The notes beneath the pieces were generated by a model. The model was not told where the DNA came from. It did not search any database and was given only the letters and a program-made list of their open reading frames with translations. Shown here piece by piece: positions 1 through 9,326 of a stretch of 64,000 nucleotides of DNA. Each line of letters opens with the position of its first letter. Positions within the stretch are counted from its first letter, which is position 1. The DNA is from Paradesertivirga superstes (GTDB lineage: Bacteria > Bacteroidota > Bacteroidia > Sphingobacteriales > Sphingobacteriaceae): contig NZ_JBBJCN010000005.1 in NCBI RefSeq assembly GCF_037622515.1, forward strand, positions 248,001-312,000, read 5' to 3'. Both the position numbers and the translations under genes were made by a program.

Positions 1-1
1 T

Positions 2-286
2 TTTCAGGTAGAAACTGGCGGAGAATGCTTAAATATTCTTAAAACCGTGAATGATTATAATCCCGATGTTATCTTGATTGATTATTTAATTGGGAAAGTT
101 AATGGCGGAGAGCTCTGTCATCAGCTTAAATCTAATCCTTCAACCCGACATATCCCGGTAATAATTATGTCGGCCTATCCCAGGGTTTTTGAATCATTAG
201 GCAACTATGGATGCAACTCTTTTATTCCGAAACCATTTTCCCTTGATCAGCTTGTTGAGACAATCAACCGGGTCAGAAATCATTAA
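2..286 (+). CDS. Response regulator receiver domain (5' end outside window)
   Basis: C-terminal two thirds of a CheY-like receiver. The open frame runs in from the window edge, and the first in-window codons already read as receiver sequence, so the start lies upstream. The phosphoacceptor region reads DVILIDYLIG, followed by IPVIIMSAYP (the Ser/Thr switch strand) and the conserved Lys in FIPKPFSLDQL. There is no output domain after the receiver, so it is a single-domain regulator. It resembles the orphan receiver at 30205-30567, which has the same PKPF/AKPF-DLDQL ending. The partner kinase cannot be told from this window. Confidence 0.85.
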   Translation, partial: FQVETGGECLNILKTVNDYNPDVILIDYLIGKVNGGELCHQLKSNPSTRHIPVIIMSAYPRVFESLGNYGCNSFIPKPFSLDQLVETINRVRNH

Positions 287-295
287 ACTAATACT

Positions 296-583
296 ATGTA
301 TATAGAAGGAAAATATTTATTAGTCAGCTATCGCGATATCCCTCATACAGATTTTGTTTGTGAAAATGGCGGAGATCTTCGTGTTAAAGTGACAAAAATT
401 TTAAAATCGGATGAAAAATTTAATGCTCAATGTTTTTTATCCGATGCTGCTGACAGATGTGTTTTTATTTTTGAAAATATAAGTAGTAAAATAATAAACG
501 AACAGGAGGAGCTTTTAAGGGTCATTCACTGGTATAAAAACAAATTTGGGCTTAAAAATACCGACAGCTCTTTTGTGTTATAG
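296..583 (+). CDS. Uncharacterised small protein (95 aa)
   Basis: Not recognised. It starts at an ATG nine bases after the receiver stop, so the two genes are probably co-transcribed. The product has no signal peptide or membrane segment and a mixed alpha/beta look, with an acidic stretch near the C-terminus (NEQEELLRVIHWYKNKFGL). The hairpin at 662-698 lies downstream. Function unknown; co-transcription with a receiver only hints at a signalling role. Confidence 0.6.
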   Translation: MYIEGKYLLVSYRDIPHTDFVCENGGDLRVKVTKILKSDEKFNAQCFLSDAADRCVFIFENISSKIINEQEELLRVIHWYKNKFGLKNTDSSFVL

Positions 584-661
584 CCGAATTTAGAATGAAT
601 TATATTTTCCTGTTAACGCTTTGGACCCTCTCTACCTATGTCCCTCAAATTAATTTTTGAG

Positions 662-698
662 AGAAGTATCAGACACTTTTGACGTGTCTGATACTTCT
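662..698. terminator. Perfect 15-bp hairpin between convergent genes
   Basis: Arms 662-676 and 684-698 are exact inverted repeats around a 7-base loop. The element lies between the plus-strand gene ending at 583 and the minus-strand kinase gene ending at 826, the usual place for a bidirectional terminator. No strong T-run follows on either strand, so it may act as an RNA-stabilising 3' hairpin rather than a classical intrinsic terminator. Confidence 0.5.
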
Positions 699-825
699 AA
701 AAGTGGTGTAAACGTCAAATGGTTTTTAAGCCGGAGATTATATGATTTAATGGATTTTTCCTGTTAATAAATTAACCGGTAAGGGAAACTGAAAATCCAG
801 AAGTATTTTGAGAGATATTGAGAAT

Positions 826-2514
826 TTAATTGCCGATTCTTTTCAGATCGCGCTTTCTTAACCAGCCTTTGGTGATCTGGCCTGAAGTATTAAAGAATAC
901 CACATAAATGTAGCCGTTTTTCTCATCTAATGCAGTGAGTTCTGCATTGTTCCAGTGAACAAGATGAGCGGTTCTTCGGGTATTAGCATCGGGTTGTGAA
1001 TAAAAAAAAGCCTTATTTACTGCAAGTGTATACTTTTTCCTTTCCGGAATTTTGGGCGGATCGGTATCTGTACTTCCCAGTGGCCTTTCTAATGAGGTAT
1101 CTATTTTAGAGTCTCCTGTGCCCGCTTCATCATCAGCAGGGACCTCTTCAGATGGCTGATCTTCAGTCGTGTTAGTGCTGTCACTAAGCTTAATTGAATC
1201 TCTTCGGGCTACGGCACGTGCGGTGCGCTCCCTTATAGCCGCCAGATCTTTTTCTTTTTTTTCTTTATCACTCAGTGTACTTGAATCAGCCGTGTTCACA
1301 CTATCTATAGCCATGGTATTTAGATCCTCAGTGCTCTGGCTGTCCCGGTTTAACAAGGAATACGCTGCAAATACTCCGAGGCCTGCAAGTAAAATCAGTA
1401 AAGTAAAAAACACGGGTTTCGATATGCTTACTGAGGATTTGCCTGCGACCGTGTACATTTCCCCCTCACGTTGTTCTTTTTGTATAGCTGCAAGTCCGGG
1501 CGTTATACTTGCTGCATCCTGGTACTGCAATAACAAGGCATTTAACCGGTCAACTTCACTTTGTAATACAGCAACACTTTCTGCGTCGTCCCCGGGACCT
1601 TTAATATGCATGGTGCTATGAGATATTATGGCTTCATGAAGTTCCAGTCCGTCTTTGAATCGATTCTCAGGTTTCTTTTCAAGACATTTAGCAAGTACCC
1701 CAAGTAACCACGCAGGAACCTGCATCTCGCTTTCTTTTTTGTGCTGAGGCCAGTTTTCAGGCAAATGTTTTTTTCGTAGCTCCAATACATTAGGAACAGG
1801 GGTTTCCATATGTGAAACCATAACCATATTTCTTGAGGTTTCCCCATTGTCATTTAATGGAAAGGGGACCACCCCTGCAAGGAGCTCAAAAAGAATTACG
1901 CCGAAGCTGTATACATCTGTCTGGAAAAGCATTTTGCCATCGTTCTGTTCCGGAGCCATAAATTCTATGGCCCCGGCATGACGCAAGCTGCTGCGACGCT
2001 GCTCGTCAGACATTACGGATAAGCCAAAGTCAAGTAAAATATAATTTCCTGAACGGATATTGAATTTTACATTATTGCTTTTTATATCGCCGTGTTTAAC
2101 AGATACCTTATGGCAATGGGCCAATGCGTTGGATAACTGATCAGCTACTTTAATGGCTTCGCGTACACTAAACACGGATTCATGAGGAGGTTTCAGGAGC
2201 TCTTCAAGGTCAGGCCCTTCAATAAACTCCATCTCAATAAATGGGAAGGATCCGCTTTCTGTTATTCCCGAATTCAGAATTTTTACAACATTTGGATTGG
2301 GCTCCTCATTAACTTTTTTCAGTTTTTCTACTTCATTTTGAAAATCTCTGAAGTTCTTATCATCATTGTCTTCAGTATGAATGGGGGTGGGCAGAAGTTT
2401 AACAGCGCTTATAATTTCGCCGATTCGTCTGCCTTTGTAGACAGAGCCCTGACCGCCGGTACGCAGTGCGCCCATGTTTTCTAAGCCTTCTGTTATTGTA
2501 AATACTTTGCCCAT
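826..2514 (-). CDS. Membrane Ser/Thr protein kinase with extracytoplasmic SH3-like tail (PknB-type, copy 1)
   Basis: Hanks-type kinase. Residues about 1-300 form the kinase domain: glycine loop GGQGSVYKG (20-28), ATP-binding Lys39 in AVK, catalytic loop HGDIKSNN with Asp143, DFG at 162-164 and APE at 187-189. The catalytic loop is HGD rather than HRD, so this is a non-RD kinase. A short coiled stretch (316-332) is followed by one membrane helix at about 368-388, a Ser/Thr/acidic linker, and a folded C-terminal region (about 490-562) that looks like a bacterial SH3 domain. PASTA repeats, usual in PknB, are absent. The neighbouring 2551-3966 gene is a close paralogue. The kinase assignment is clear; the SH3 reading of the tail is inferred. 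Confidence 0.93.
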   Translation of the reverse strand: MGKVFTITEGLENMGALRTGGQGSVYKGRRIGEIISAVKLLPTPIHTEDNDDKNFRDFQNEVEKLKKVNEEPNPNVVKILNSGITESGSFPFIEMEFIEGPDLEELLKPPHESVFSVREAIKVADQLSNALAHCHKVSVKHGDIKSNNVKFNIRSGNYILLDFGLSVMSDEQRRSSLRHAGAIEFMAPEQNDGKMLFQTDVYSFGVILFELLAGVVPFPLNDNGETSRNMVMVSHMETPVPNVLELRKKHLPENWPQHKKESEMQVPAWLLGVLAKCLEKKPENRFKDGLELHEAIISHSTMHIKGPGDDAESVAVLQSEVDRLNALLLQYQDAASITPGLAAIQKEQREGEMYTVAGKSSVSISKPVFFTLLILLAGLGVFAAYSLLNRDSQSTEDLNTMAIDSVNTADSSTLSDKEKKEKDLAAIRERTARAVARRDSIKLSDSTNTTEDQPSEEVPADDEAGTGDSKIDTSLERPLGSTDTDPPKIPERKKYTLAVNKAFFYSQPDANTRRTAHLVHWNNAELTALDEKNGYIYVVFFNTSGQITKGWLRKRDLKRIGN

Positions 2515-2550
2515 TTAATTAATTTAGTTCTAACGAAAAACGTGTATTGC

Positions 2551-3966
2551 CTAGCGTTTTTCAAATATTATATCAAAAAACTTCTTCTTTTTCTTCTTTC
2601 CATTATTCTCTGGTTCAGGCTCTTCACTGACAAACTGTGTCTGCTTTTCTTGCTCTGCAATTTGCGCTTTCAATGCTGAAATCCGCTTTGCATGATCGAT
2701 AGAATCCTGTAACCGCTTGTCATTTAACCGTTCCAGATAAGTGATAGAGTCACGAAGCTGCTGTTTTTCGGCATGAAGCGCAACCGTATCGATCGCAGGT
2801 TCTTGATTGTTGAAAAATGAGAAACCCGCGAATAAGCTCAAACATGAAAAGAGGATGATTAGTCCGATCACCACAGGCTTTAACCCGCCTAAAATCGATC
2901 CCGACATCCGCTTGGACCGCCCTTCGGAGTTGAGGGCATAACCCGCTTCTTTGGATGTTTTTGTGTTTTCCTGCGACGCCAAAAGACTTTTTAAGCGCTT
3001 ATTTTCTTCCTGCAAGGCGGCGAAATTACCGGCTGTTGAATTAGAATTATCAGCAATCGGTATTGTGCTGTTTAATACAATGGCTTTGTGAAGTTCAATT
3101 CCGTTTTTAAATCTGTTTTCCGGTCTTTTTTCCAGACACTTCGCAATTATGGAAATCAGCCATCCCGGAACCATCATTTCATGGGCCTTCTTTTCATCCG
3201 ACCAATTGGGAGGGAGATTTTTTCTTCGAAGCTCAAGGATATCAGGCACGGGCATTTCCAAATGTGAAATCATTACAGCGTTTCTTGAAGTTTCTCCCTT
3301 ATCATGCAGGGGAAAAGGAACTGTACCTGCTATTAGTTCATACAAAATTACTCCGAAGCTATAAACATCTGTTTCGAAAAGCATTTCGCCATTATTCTGT
3401 TCAGGAGCCATAAATTCAATAGCTCCGGCATGCCTCAGACTGGTCCGGCGCTGCTCATCAGACATTATTGCTAAGCCAAAATCCAAAAGCATATAATTGC
3501 CGGAATGGATATTTAGTTTAACATTATTGCTCTTAATGTCGCCATGCTTTACTGATACTTTGTGGCAATGAGCTAATGCATTTGATAATTGATCGGCTAC
3601 CTTAATGGCTTCCCTGATACTGAAAACCGAATCGTGAGGAGATTTTAAAAGCTCTTCAAGGTCAGGACCTTCAATAAACTCCATTTCTATAAATGGTAAA
3701 GAGCCGCTTTCTGTGATGCCTGAATTTAGGATTTTAACAACGTTTGGATTGGGCTCCTCATTTACTTTTTTAAGCTTTATTACTTCGTTTTGAAAATCTC
3801 TGAAATTTTTATCGTTCTCATCTTCCGCATGAATGGGCGTCGGTAATAATTTCACAGCAGTGATAATGTGGCCTGTACGTCTTCCTTTGTAAACAGAACC
3901 CTGCCCACCGGTACGCAAAGCGCCCATATTCTCTAATCCTTCTGTTATGGTAAATATTCTGGCCAT
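2551..3966 (-). CDS. Membrane Ser/Thr protein kinase with coiled-coil tail (PknB-type, copy 2)
   Basis: Paralogue of the adjacent kinase: the first ~300 residues match nearly position for position, with the same glycine loop, Lys39, HGDIKSNN loop (Asp143), DFG and APE motifs. A membrane helix lies at about 366-387. The tail differs: a coiled coil (from AEKQQLRDSITYLERLNDKR onward, about 400-445) and a Lys-rich end instead of an SH3-like domain. Only 36 bases separate it from the downstream kinase, so the pair is very likely one transcript from a tandem duplication. Conserved catalytic halves with divergent outer halves suggest that both phosphorylate overlapping substrates but sense different things. 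That is inference. Confidence 0.93.
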   Translation of the reverse strand: MARIFTITEGLENMGALRTGGQGSVYKGRRTGHIITAVKLLPTPIHAEDENDKNFRDFQNEVIKLKKVNEEPNPNVVKILNSGITESGSLPFIEMEFIEGPDLEELLKSPHDSVFSIREAIKVADQLSNALAHCHKVSVKHGDIKSNNVKLNIHSGNYMLLDFGLAIMSDEQRRTSLRHAGAIEFMAPEQNNGEMLFETDVYSFGVILYELIAGTVPFPLHDKGETSRNAVMISHLEMPVPDILELRRKNLPPNWSDEKKAHEMMVPGWLISIIAKCLEKRPENRFKNGIELHKAIVLNSTIPIADNSNSTAGNFAALQEENKRLKSLLASQENTKTSKEAGYALNSEGRSKRMSGSILGGLKPVVIGLIILFSCLSLFAGFSFFNNQEPAIDTVALHAEKQQLRDSITYLERLNDKRLQDSIDHAKRISALKAQIAEQEKQTQFVSEEPEPENNGKKKKKKFFDIIFEKR

Positions 3967-4067
3967 TCTTATTAATCCAAAGATTTATGTAGTACAACGC
4001 ATAAGTCTTTATTCTGGTGTGTTTCAGGCTTTTCCTGATATGATAGCCTGATAGTTCTAATGTGTAT

Positions 4068-4850
4068 CTATGATTGTGCCGAAGTTGAAAACTCGATCAC
4101 TGCAGTTTCTCCTAAGATTATCTGGTCGCCCTCTTTTAAACGATGTCCTATATGCGTAGAATTAAGTTTTATCTGATTGTCATCGTCTCTCGACTTGATT
4201 TTAATTTTGTTCCCCGGAGGTACACCACCCTCATCAGCAAAAAGCATAAAGCATCCAGCGTCATTATTCCATTCAATATGAGCGTGTTGGCGACTAATAT
4301 ACTTATTGCAGTCATTTCCGACATCGCCGGGAAAGGCAATGGTATTAATCCGGAAAAATCCATCATTTGTCTGAGCTCTTTTTTCCCGGCCGATAGTGAT
4401 TTTACCAGAAGCTGAACTAATCTGGTATTCCTCTTTTTCGGCTTGTCCGCTTAGTACCCTGATATAAGCGCTACCTGATTTTTGAATCGCCTGTTGGCGG
4501 GTTTTGATGAATAATGCTGCATGAACCTCAGCCAGTTTTTTTGCTTCTGGTGGAAATGTATCTACAAAAGTAATTTCCAATGTCCAGCCTTGTGGCAGAT
4601 CTAAAGCAAAATCATCCGCTATCCGCTGAATTTCATGTTTAAAGAGTAGAGGCTCTTCAATATAAACTGCCGATTCGTATACATGTTTTTCGTTCTCAGA
4701 ACATGTAATAAATAATTGAATTCCTCTTATATGTTTTCCTTCTCCGCCTTCTACTATTTGTAATTCTTCTTTTATTGATCGAAGCAAAGCATCACGAAGG
4801 CTTTTAACGTCCTGGGGACTTTCTGCATCTGTATTAAATATTTCGAACAT
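4068..4850 (-). CDS. FHA-domain protein
   Basis: C-terminal FHA domain at about residues 128-255, a phosphothreonine-binding fold. The diagnostic residues are present: Gly154-Arg155 (TIGRE), Ser186-Arg187-x-His189 (SRQHAHIEW) and an Asn in the PPGNKI loop, followed by LKEGDQIILG. The N-terminal ~120 residues are a separate alpha/beta domain I do not recognise. There is no membrane segment. It lies 101 bases upstream of the kinase pair, so it is a likely reader of their phosphorylation, like FhaA/FhaB beside PknA/PknB in mycobacteria. Partner identity is inferred from position only. Confidence 0.88.
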   Translation of the reverse strand: MFEIFNTDAESPQDVKSLRDALLRSIKEELQIVEGGEGKHIRGIQLFITCSENEKHVYESAVYIEEPLLFKHEIQRIADDFALDLPQGWTLEITFVDTFPPEAKKLAEVHAALFIKTRQQAIQKSGSAYIRVLSGQAEKEEYQISSASGKITIGREKRAQTNDGFFRINTIAFPGDVGNDCNKYISRQHAHIEWNNDAGCFMLFADEGGVPPGNKIKIKSRDDDNQIKLNSTHIGHRLKEGDQIILGETAVIEFSTSAQS

Positions 4851-5024
4851 TGATCTGCCTTTCTTTTTGAAGTGAGTCTGTATGTAAAGAAACAGAAAAC
4901 ACTGGTTATTGTTGGGATGATTGAAATCTAATTCTCAAATATTCAAAAAATGGCAGTCCGTTTAACAATTAGCCGAAAGATGGCTTTTTTAGATCAACCG
5001 TTTTTTGCCATCCCGAATGCACTT

Positions 5025-5089
5025 TGTCATCTCGACGAAGGAGAGATCTCTTGAGTTGCATTAGATTACTCGCTGCGCTCGAAATGACA
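5025..5089. repeat. Short intergenic repeat with inverted ends
   Basis: A 65-base element beginning TGTCATCTCG and ending CGAAATGACA, whose outer ten bases are inverted repeats with one mismatch. A related left half recurs at about 12065-12100 (TGTCATCCCGACC). It lies in the 263-base gap between the SEDS-PBP gene and the FHA gene. Elements of this type are common between genes in Bacteroidota. As RNA it would fold into a long hairpin. Confidence 0.6.
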
Positions 5090-5113
5090 ATTTAGAATAG
5101 AATCCTTCAAAAA

Positions 5114-8100
5114 TTAATTCCCATTTGTGCTGTCACTTTCCGAAGGCTGATTCTCTGCCTCAGGGATTGTAACCGGTGTACTTGTCTCGGAACGGTTTGG
5201 TGAATCCACAGGCTTTGCAGGTTGAGCCATACCCGGTATTATCTGTCCTTGTACTGGCTGAGCTGTCGAAAAGCTTTTAATATATCCTTTTTGTAATAGC
5301 AAAGGAATTACATGTTTACCCGCAAGCGCCACAGCATCACTCGATCCTTTTGTTGATTCAACTCTAATACAAACCACCATATGCCCGCTGCCTTTTGCCT
5401 TAGGGGCAAAAAATACATACCATCCATCATTTATCCGCTCTTTTTTCCATACTCTTTCCGGGGTACCGGTTTTACCGGCAACCGCTATGCCCAGCGTATA
5501 GACTTTTCCGGCACTTTGTTTCAGCATATAATCCTTTATTACATCAGCATACTGGCCTTCCTTAGTGATTTTGGCGCTGCCTTTAACATCCTGAACGTTA
5601 TTGTGAACCTTTAACACATAGCGGTTTGCTACTATGTTCCCGTGGTTTGCAACGCCAGCCGCCATGCGGGCAATCGCAGCAGGGGTTGCGATTAATTCAC
5701 CCTGTCCCCAGGACATACCCGAAATTCCTTTCGCACGGGTTCGTCTGATGTTATTAGGATTGTATGCCGGTTTAGTTTTAAATTCTGTGCTTCTCCACAA
5801 TTCCCGCCATTTATTTTCCTGCTGTTCATTCTGGCCGTCTCTCTCATAAAAATAACCCCCAACTCCCCGTAAAAACATGCCTGTTTTAAGATATACATTT
5901 GCCATTTCTTCCTGCAAATGTTCTTCATTAGCTAATTTTATAAAATAAACATTATTTGATTTAACCACGGCGCGCTCTAGTGTAATTCTCCCCGTTTCAT
6001 CAGGTTCAATCCCCTTTGTCCGGATTCTTTCATAAGGACTTACCATATAAGTTTTTTGTGTTGCCGTCATGCCAAGTTTATTGAAAGCTGCGATAGTGGT
6101 CGCAATTTTAGCCGTAGATCCTGGCTGAGTTGCGTAAGTAAATCCCAGATCGGCTGTTGTCATCCATTTCGACAATTTGTTCTGCTCCTGTACCGGCATC
6201 GTCATTTGTTCCCAGTCGTTTACCGGAGGGAGAGGGTAATTGGCCGAGGCCAGCACATCTCCGGTATTATCTTCCATAATCACCACCGATACGCGGTTGT
6301 CCTTTAATGAATCATCTAATGCAATAGACCGTTGAATGCTGGTTTGCAGGCGGGCATCAATAGTTAACTGCACATCGCGGTTACGCTTTTTAAATTCTTC
6401 GACTTTATCACTGTTAATCCCGGCCAGTAATAAGGGTGCCAGTTCGCTGTAATCTTTCTTGCTCACAGTCATCTCTTTAATTCCCCTTGCCAGGAAACGA
6501 TCCTCGCGATAAGCGCTGGCTATGGCCGTAATTTTTTCTGAAGGAGTGTTGAATCCTCTCAGCTCTGCGGCATGCTGATATTCGGCGAAATACCCGTTAG
6601 TGCTTCCATTAAAGATTCCTGTATTGGCATCCCCGATCCAGAAAAAGGTTTCCTCAGCAAAGGGATAATACCTGTCGAGGCGTTTATGGATAACCGAATC
6701 AATATCAAAATTTAACCCTCCGGAGGCACGCAATAAGCCTTCCTGTTTTTTTATCAGTTCGGGCTTGCTGGTCGCAAGAAGGCGTCCGTCTCTGTCGAAT
6801 AATGAACCGGCCTGAAGTCTGTTCATGAGAATTGCGATACGGGGGTTATAACTAAACATTCGCAGGCCGCTTCTGTCTGCAACCAAAGATGGCTGTACAA
6901 CCCATTTCTGGTTGTTGAACAGATATCTCGAAACATTCACAGTTAACAATAAAACACCTATTAAAGCGGCAGCTAATGCCGGCACCAGGTTTTTGTCATG
7001 CTGCTTCGTAATGAAGCTCATTTGCACCTCGGTGCCTTTTACCATAGAGGCCGATAACAGAAAACCTGCTGCAAAGAAATTGGCCACCATAGACGAGCCC
7101 CCGTAACTTAAAAAGGGTAAGGATACGCCCGAAAGAGGCAGAGCCCCGGTCGATCCTCCGGCTATAAGAAGGAACTGCACAAAGGTGCTGACCCCAATTC
7201 CAGCGCTTAAATAAAACAAAAATGGTGTGCCTGTTTTTCGTCCGACCAGAATTGACCGGTGCAGGTAAATCAGAAACAATATAAAAATGCTGATAATTCC
7301 GGCCCAGCCAAACTCCTCGCCAACTGAAGGTAAAATCATATCGGTGTGTGCTTCCGGAATAGTCTTGGCAAATCCTTCGCCGACACCCTGCCCGGAAATT
7401 CCTCCGCTCGACATTGCCCAGATTCCATTGGCGACCTGGTCGCCTCCATACACTTCATTGTTCCAGGCGTCCTGCCAAATGGCTTTACGCTCTGTCAGAC
7501 GCTTAACCGGTCCCGGGAAAGCTTTATCAAGGTATGGGATCTGATCAATCAGTAAAAATCCTGCAATAATAAGTAAGGCCATAATAGCCGATTCGCTGAT
7601 CTGCTTTCGCTTAAATAGCATCGCCAGCACTACAAGAGTTATTGTTATTGCGGTGGCCAGCCATATATTATTTAATATCCAGGCAGCAACAACATACAAT
7701 ACAACCGAGCCGATCATAAACATAAAATCTCCACGGGAGAATGAAAACAGTACGATGAAAGTGAAACACACCACCATGGCCGGGCCCAAATCTCCAAGGA
7801 TGAGGAAAAGAAGGATAGAAATAACGATTGCGACTAAGGCGAAGTAAAAAAACGACCAGCGTTTCCGGTAGCTTCGGTATTCGCTGATGAAACGCTCATT
7901 TGATGCAAAAAATCCCGCAAGGAATAAAATAATAAGGTATTTAACTATTTCACTGGGCTGGAATCCAAAGAGATTAACTTTTACTCCACTCCCTTCGGGA
8001 CCGGTGCCAAATACAATAGTTAACGATAATAAAATCACAGCCATCACTGCCCATGGCCAGCCATTGGCAGCTTTGCGGTTATTTTTAAATACAAACATCC

Positions 8101-9325
8101 GGTATAAGCTGTTGTCTACATTGAATTTTCGCAGTTTAACAAACATCATTATACAAATGCCAAGAAGACCAAGTCCCAGATAGAGCAATGTGTCTTTTGC
8201 TAAAAAACGATCTCGAAGCGGATCCTGAAGGCTTAATAATGTTAATATGGAAAGCCCGGTAAGTAACATCACAAAAGGGATTATCAGCTGATCTGCTTCC
8301 GGGAATCTGAAAGATAAAAGAAGATGAACCAATAAGAAGCCTCCGAAAAAACATCCCATAACAATCCAGAACCACTTATTAAATTCAGCGGGCGTACGTA
8401 CAATTAATGAACGTTCCTTTTTCAGGATATTAAAGTCGCGGGACGAAAAAAGACGGATTGTATGCGGTTCCTGAACGAAATTTAATTCTTTATCATTATT
8501 TAATTGCTGTACACCTTTAGAAATACCAAACTGGTACCCGGGCTGAAGAGGCAGAATTTCAAAAGCTTTATCATCAGGGAGCTTTGTGAAGGTATATACT
8601 CCTTCGGCATTTGTACGGGCATATGCTGTTAATGATTCTAATTGTTTGTGTTTAAGAGAGTCCAGAACATAAACCATTTTGAATCCCGGACCTTTTTCTA
8701 CAAGCTCTGTTTCTACTTCGGTTACAGTTTCGCTATATGCGCTGTCCTGCGGTAATATCATTTCAAGCCGTACCAGTACGCCGGAGGCAGGCTGCTTGTC
8801 TTTCGTTAAGATCTTACCTGAGATAGAATTTTTGCCCAAGCCAACATTTGTAATTGATGGAAGCTGCTGGGGCTTGGACCTTTCTTGAGAAAAGGCGATG
8901 GAATCATCTCCTGTAAAGCCCAGCAATGATCTTGATACTTTCACCCGTTTTTTGAACGATTCGCCTCCTTTTAAATCAGCCTCATCGGCCTCTACAAAAA
9001 ACTTGCGTTTGTTTAGTTCTCCAATATTATCAATGGGTTTTTCGGCAGGATTGAGACCTGCGGCTACTGCGGACTGGATAAGGCTGATGTCTTTTTTATC
9101 CTCAAAATAATATCCTTTTTGAAGTAAGGTTTTAATGCCTTCTCCGGGATCCTGGCTATTGAGATTTAGCATGGTACCATCCGACAGGCGGCTGCTGACA
9201 TCTTTAAAGTCGCGTTGTAAAACGAAATAAAGAGAAAAGAATAAGAGTGCCAGTACTGCAGAGATGATTAGAAGAAATAAGCGTTCAGTTTTTCGGCTTT
9301 TTTTTAAGGGAGTATCCTCTGCCAT
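5114..9325 (-). CDS. SEDS glycosyltransferase (RodA/FtsW) fused to class B penicillin-binding protein
   Basis: One 1403-residue polypeptide carrying both enzymes of a peptidoglycan synthase. Order: membrane helix (about 13-33); an outer segment with a carboxypeptidase-regulatory-like beta domain (about 165-275); a SEDS polymerase with multiple membrane helices (about 318-775) and family motifs LGDLGPAM, PEAHTDMILPSVGEEFGWAG and SYGGSSMVANFFAAG; another membrane helix (about 780-800); then a PBP2-like region (about 810-1360). The transpeptidase has all three active-site motifs: Ser1070-x-x-Lys1073 (STAK), Ser1123-Asn-Asn1125, and Lys1285-Thr-Gly-Thr. The C-terminus is a Pro/Ser-rich tail. RodA and PBP2 are normally two proteins. 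The start is one base after the PP2C stop, so the two genes are translationally close. Expected role: lipid II polymerisation plus cross-linking at the cell membrane. Confidence 0.95.
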   Translation of the reverse strand: MAEDTPLKKSRKTERLFLLIISAVLALLFFSLYFVLQRDFKDVSSRLSDGTMLNLNSQDPGEGIKTLLQKGYYFEDKKDISLIQSAVAAGLNPAEKPIDNIGELNKRKFFVEADEADLKGGESFKKRVKVSRSLLGFTGDDSIAFSQERSKPQQLPSITNVGLGKNSISGKILTKDKQPASGVLVRLEMILPQDSAYSETVTEVETELVEKGPGFKMVYVLDSLKHKQLESLTAYARTNAEGVYTFTKLPDDKAFEILPLQPGYQFGISKGVQQLNNDKELNFVQEPHTIRLFSSRDFNILKKERSLIVRTPAEFNKWFWIVMGCFFGGFLLVHLLLSFRFPEADQLIIPFVMLLTGLSILTLLSLQDPLRDRFLAKDTLLYLGLGLLGICIMMFVKLRKFNVDNSLYRMFVFKNNRKAANGWPWAVMAVILLSLTIVFGTGPEGSGVKVNLFGFQPSEIVKYLIILFLAGFFASNERFISEYRSYRKRWSFFYFALVAIVISILLFLILGDLGPAMVVCFTFIVLFSFSRGDFMFMIGSVVLYVVAAWILNNIWLATAITITLVVLAMLFKRKQISESAIMALLIIAGFLLIDQIPYLDKAFPGPVKRLTERKAIWQDAWNNEVYGGDQVANGIWAMSSGGISGQGVGEGFAKTIPEAHTDMILPSVGEEFGWAGIISIFILFLIYLHRSILVGRKTGTPFLFYLSAGIGVSTFVQFLLIAGGSTGALPLSGVSLPFLSYGGSSMVANFFAAGFLLSASMVKGTEVQMSFITKQHDKNLVPALAAALIGVLLLTVNVSRYLFNNQKWVVQPSLVADRSGLRMFSYNPRIAILMNRLQAGSLFDRDGRLLATSKPELIKKQEGLLRASGGLNFDIDSVIHKRLDRYYPFAEETFFWIGDANTGIFNGSTNGYFAEYQHAAELRGFNTPSEKITAIASAYREDRFLARGIKEMTVSKKDYSELAPLLLAGINSDKVEEFKKRNRDVQLTIDARLQTSIQRSIALDDSLKDNRVSVVIMEDNTGDVLASANYPLPPVNDWEQMTMPVQEQNKLSKWMTTADLGFTYATQPGSTAKIATTIAAFNKLGMTATQKTYMVSPYERIRTKGIEPDETGRITLERAVVKSNNVYFIKLANEEHLQEEMANVYLKTGMFLRGVGGYFYERDGQNEQQENKWRELWRSTEFKTKPAYNPNNIRRTRAKGISGMSWGQGELIATPAAIARMAAGVANHGNIVANRYVLKVHNNVQDVKGSAKITKEGQYADVIKDYMLKQSAGKVYTLGIAVAGKTGTPERVWKKERINDGWYVFFAPKAKGSGHMVVCIRVESTKGSSDAVALAGKHVIPLLLQKGYIKSFSTAQPVQGQIIPGMAQPAKPVDSPNRSETSTPVTIPEAENQPSESDSTNGN

Positions 9326-9326
9326 G

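Noticed and set aside
826..3966. PASTA domains on the two kinases
   Set aside because: Looked for because PknB normally has them; the outer regions read as SH3-like and coiled coil, with no PASTA repeat pattern.
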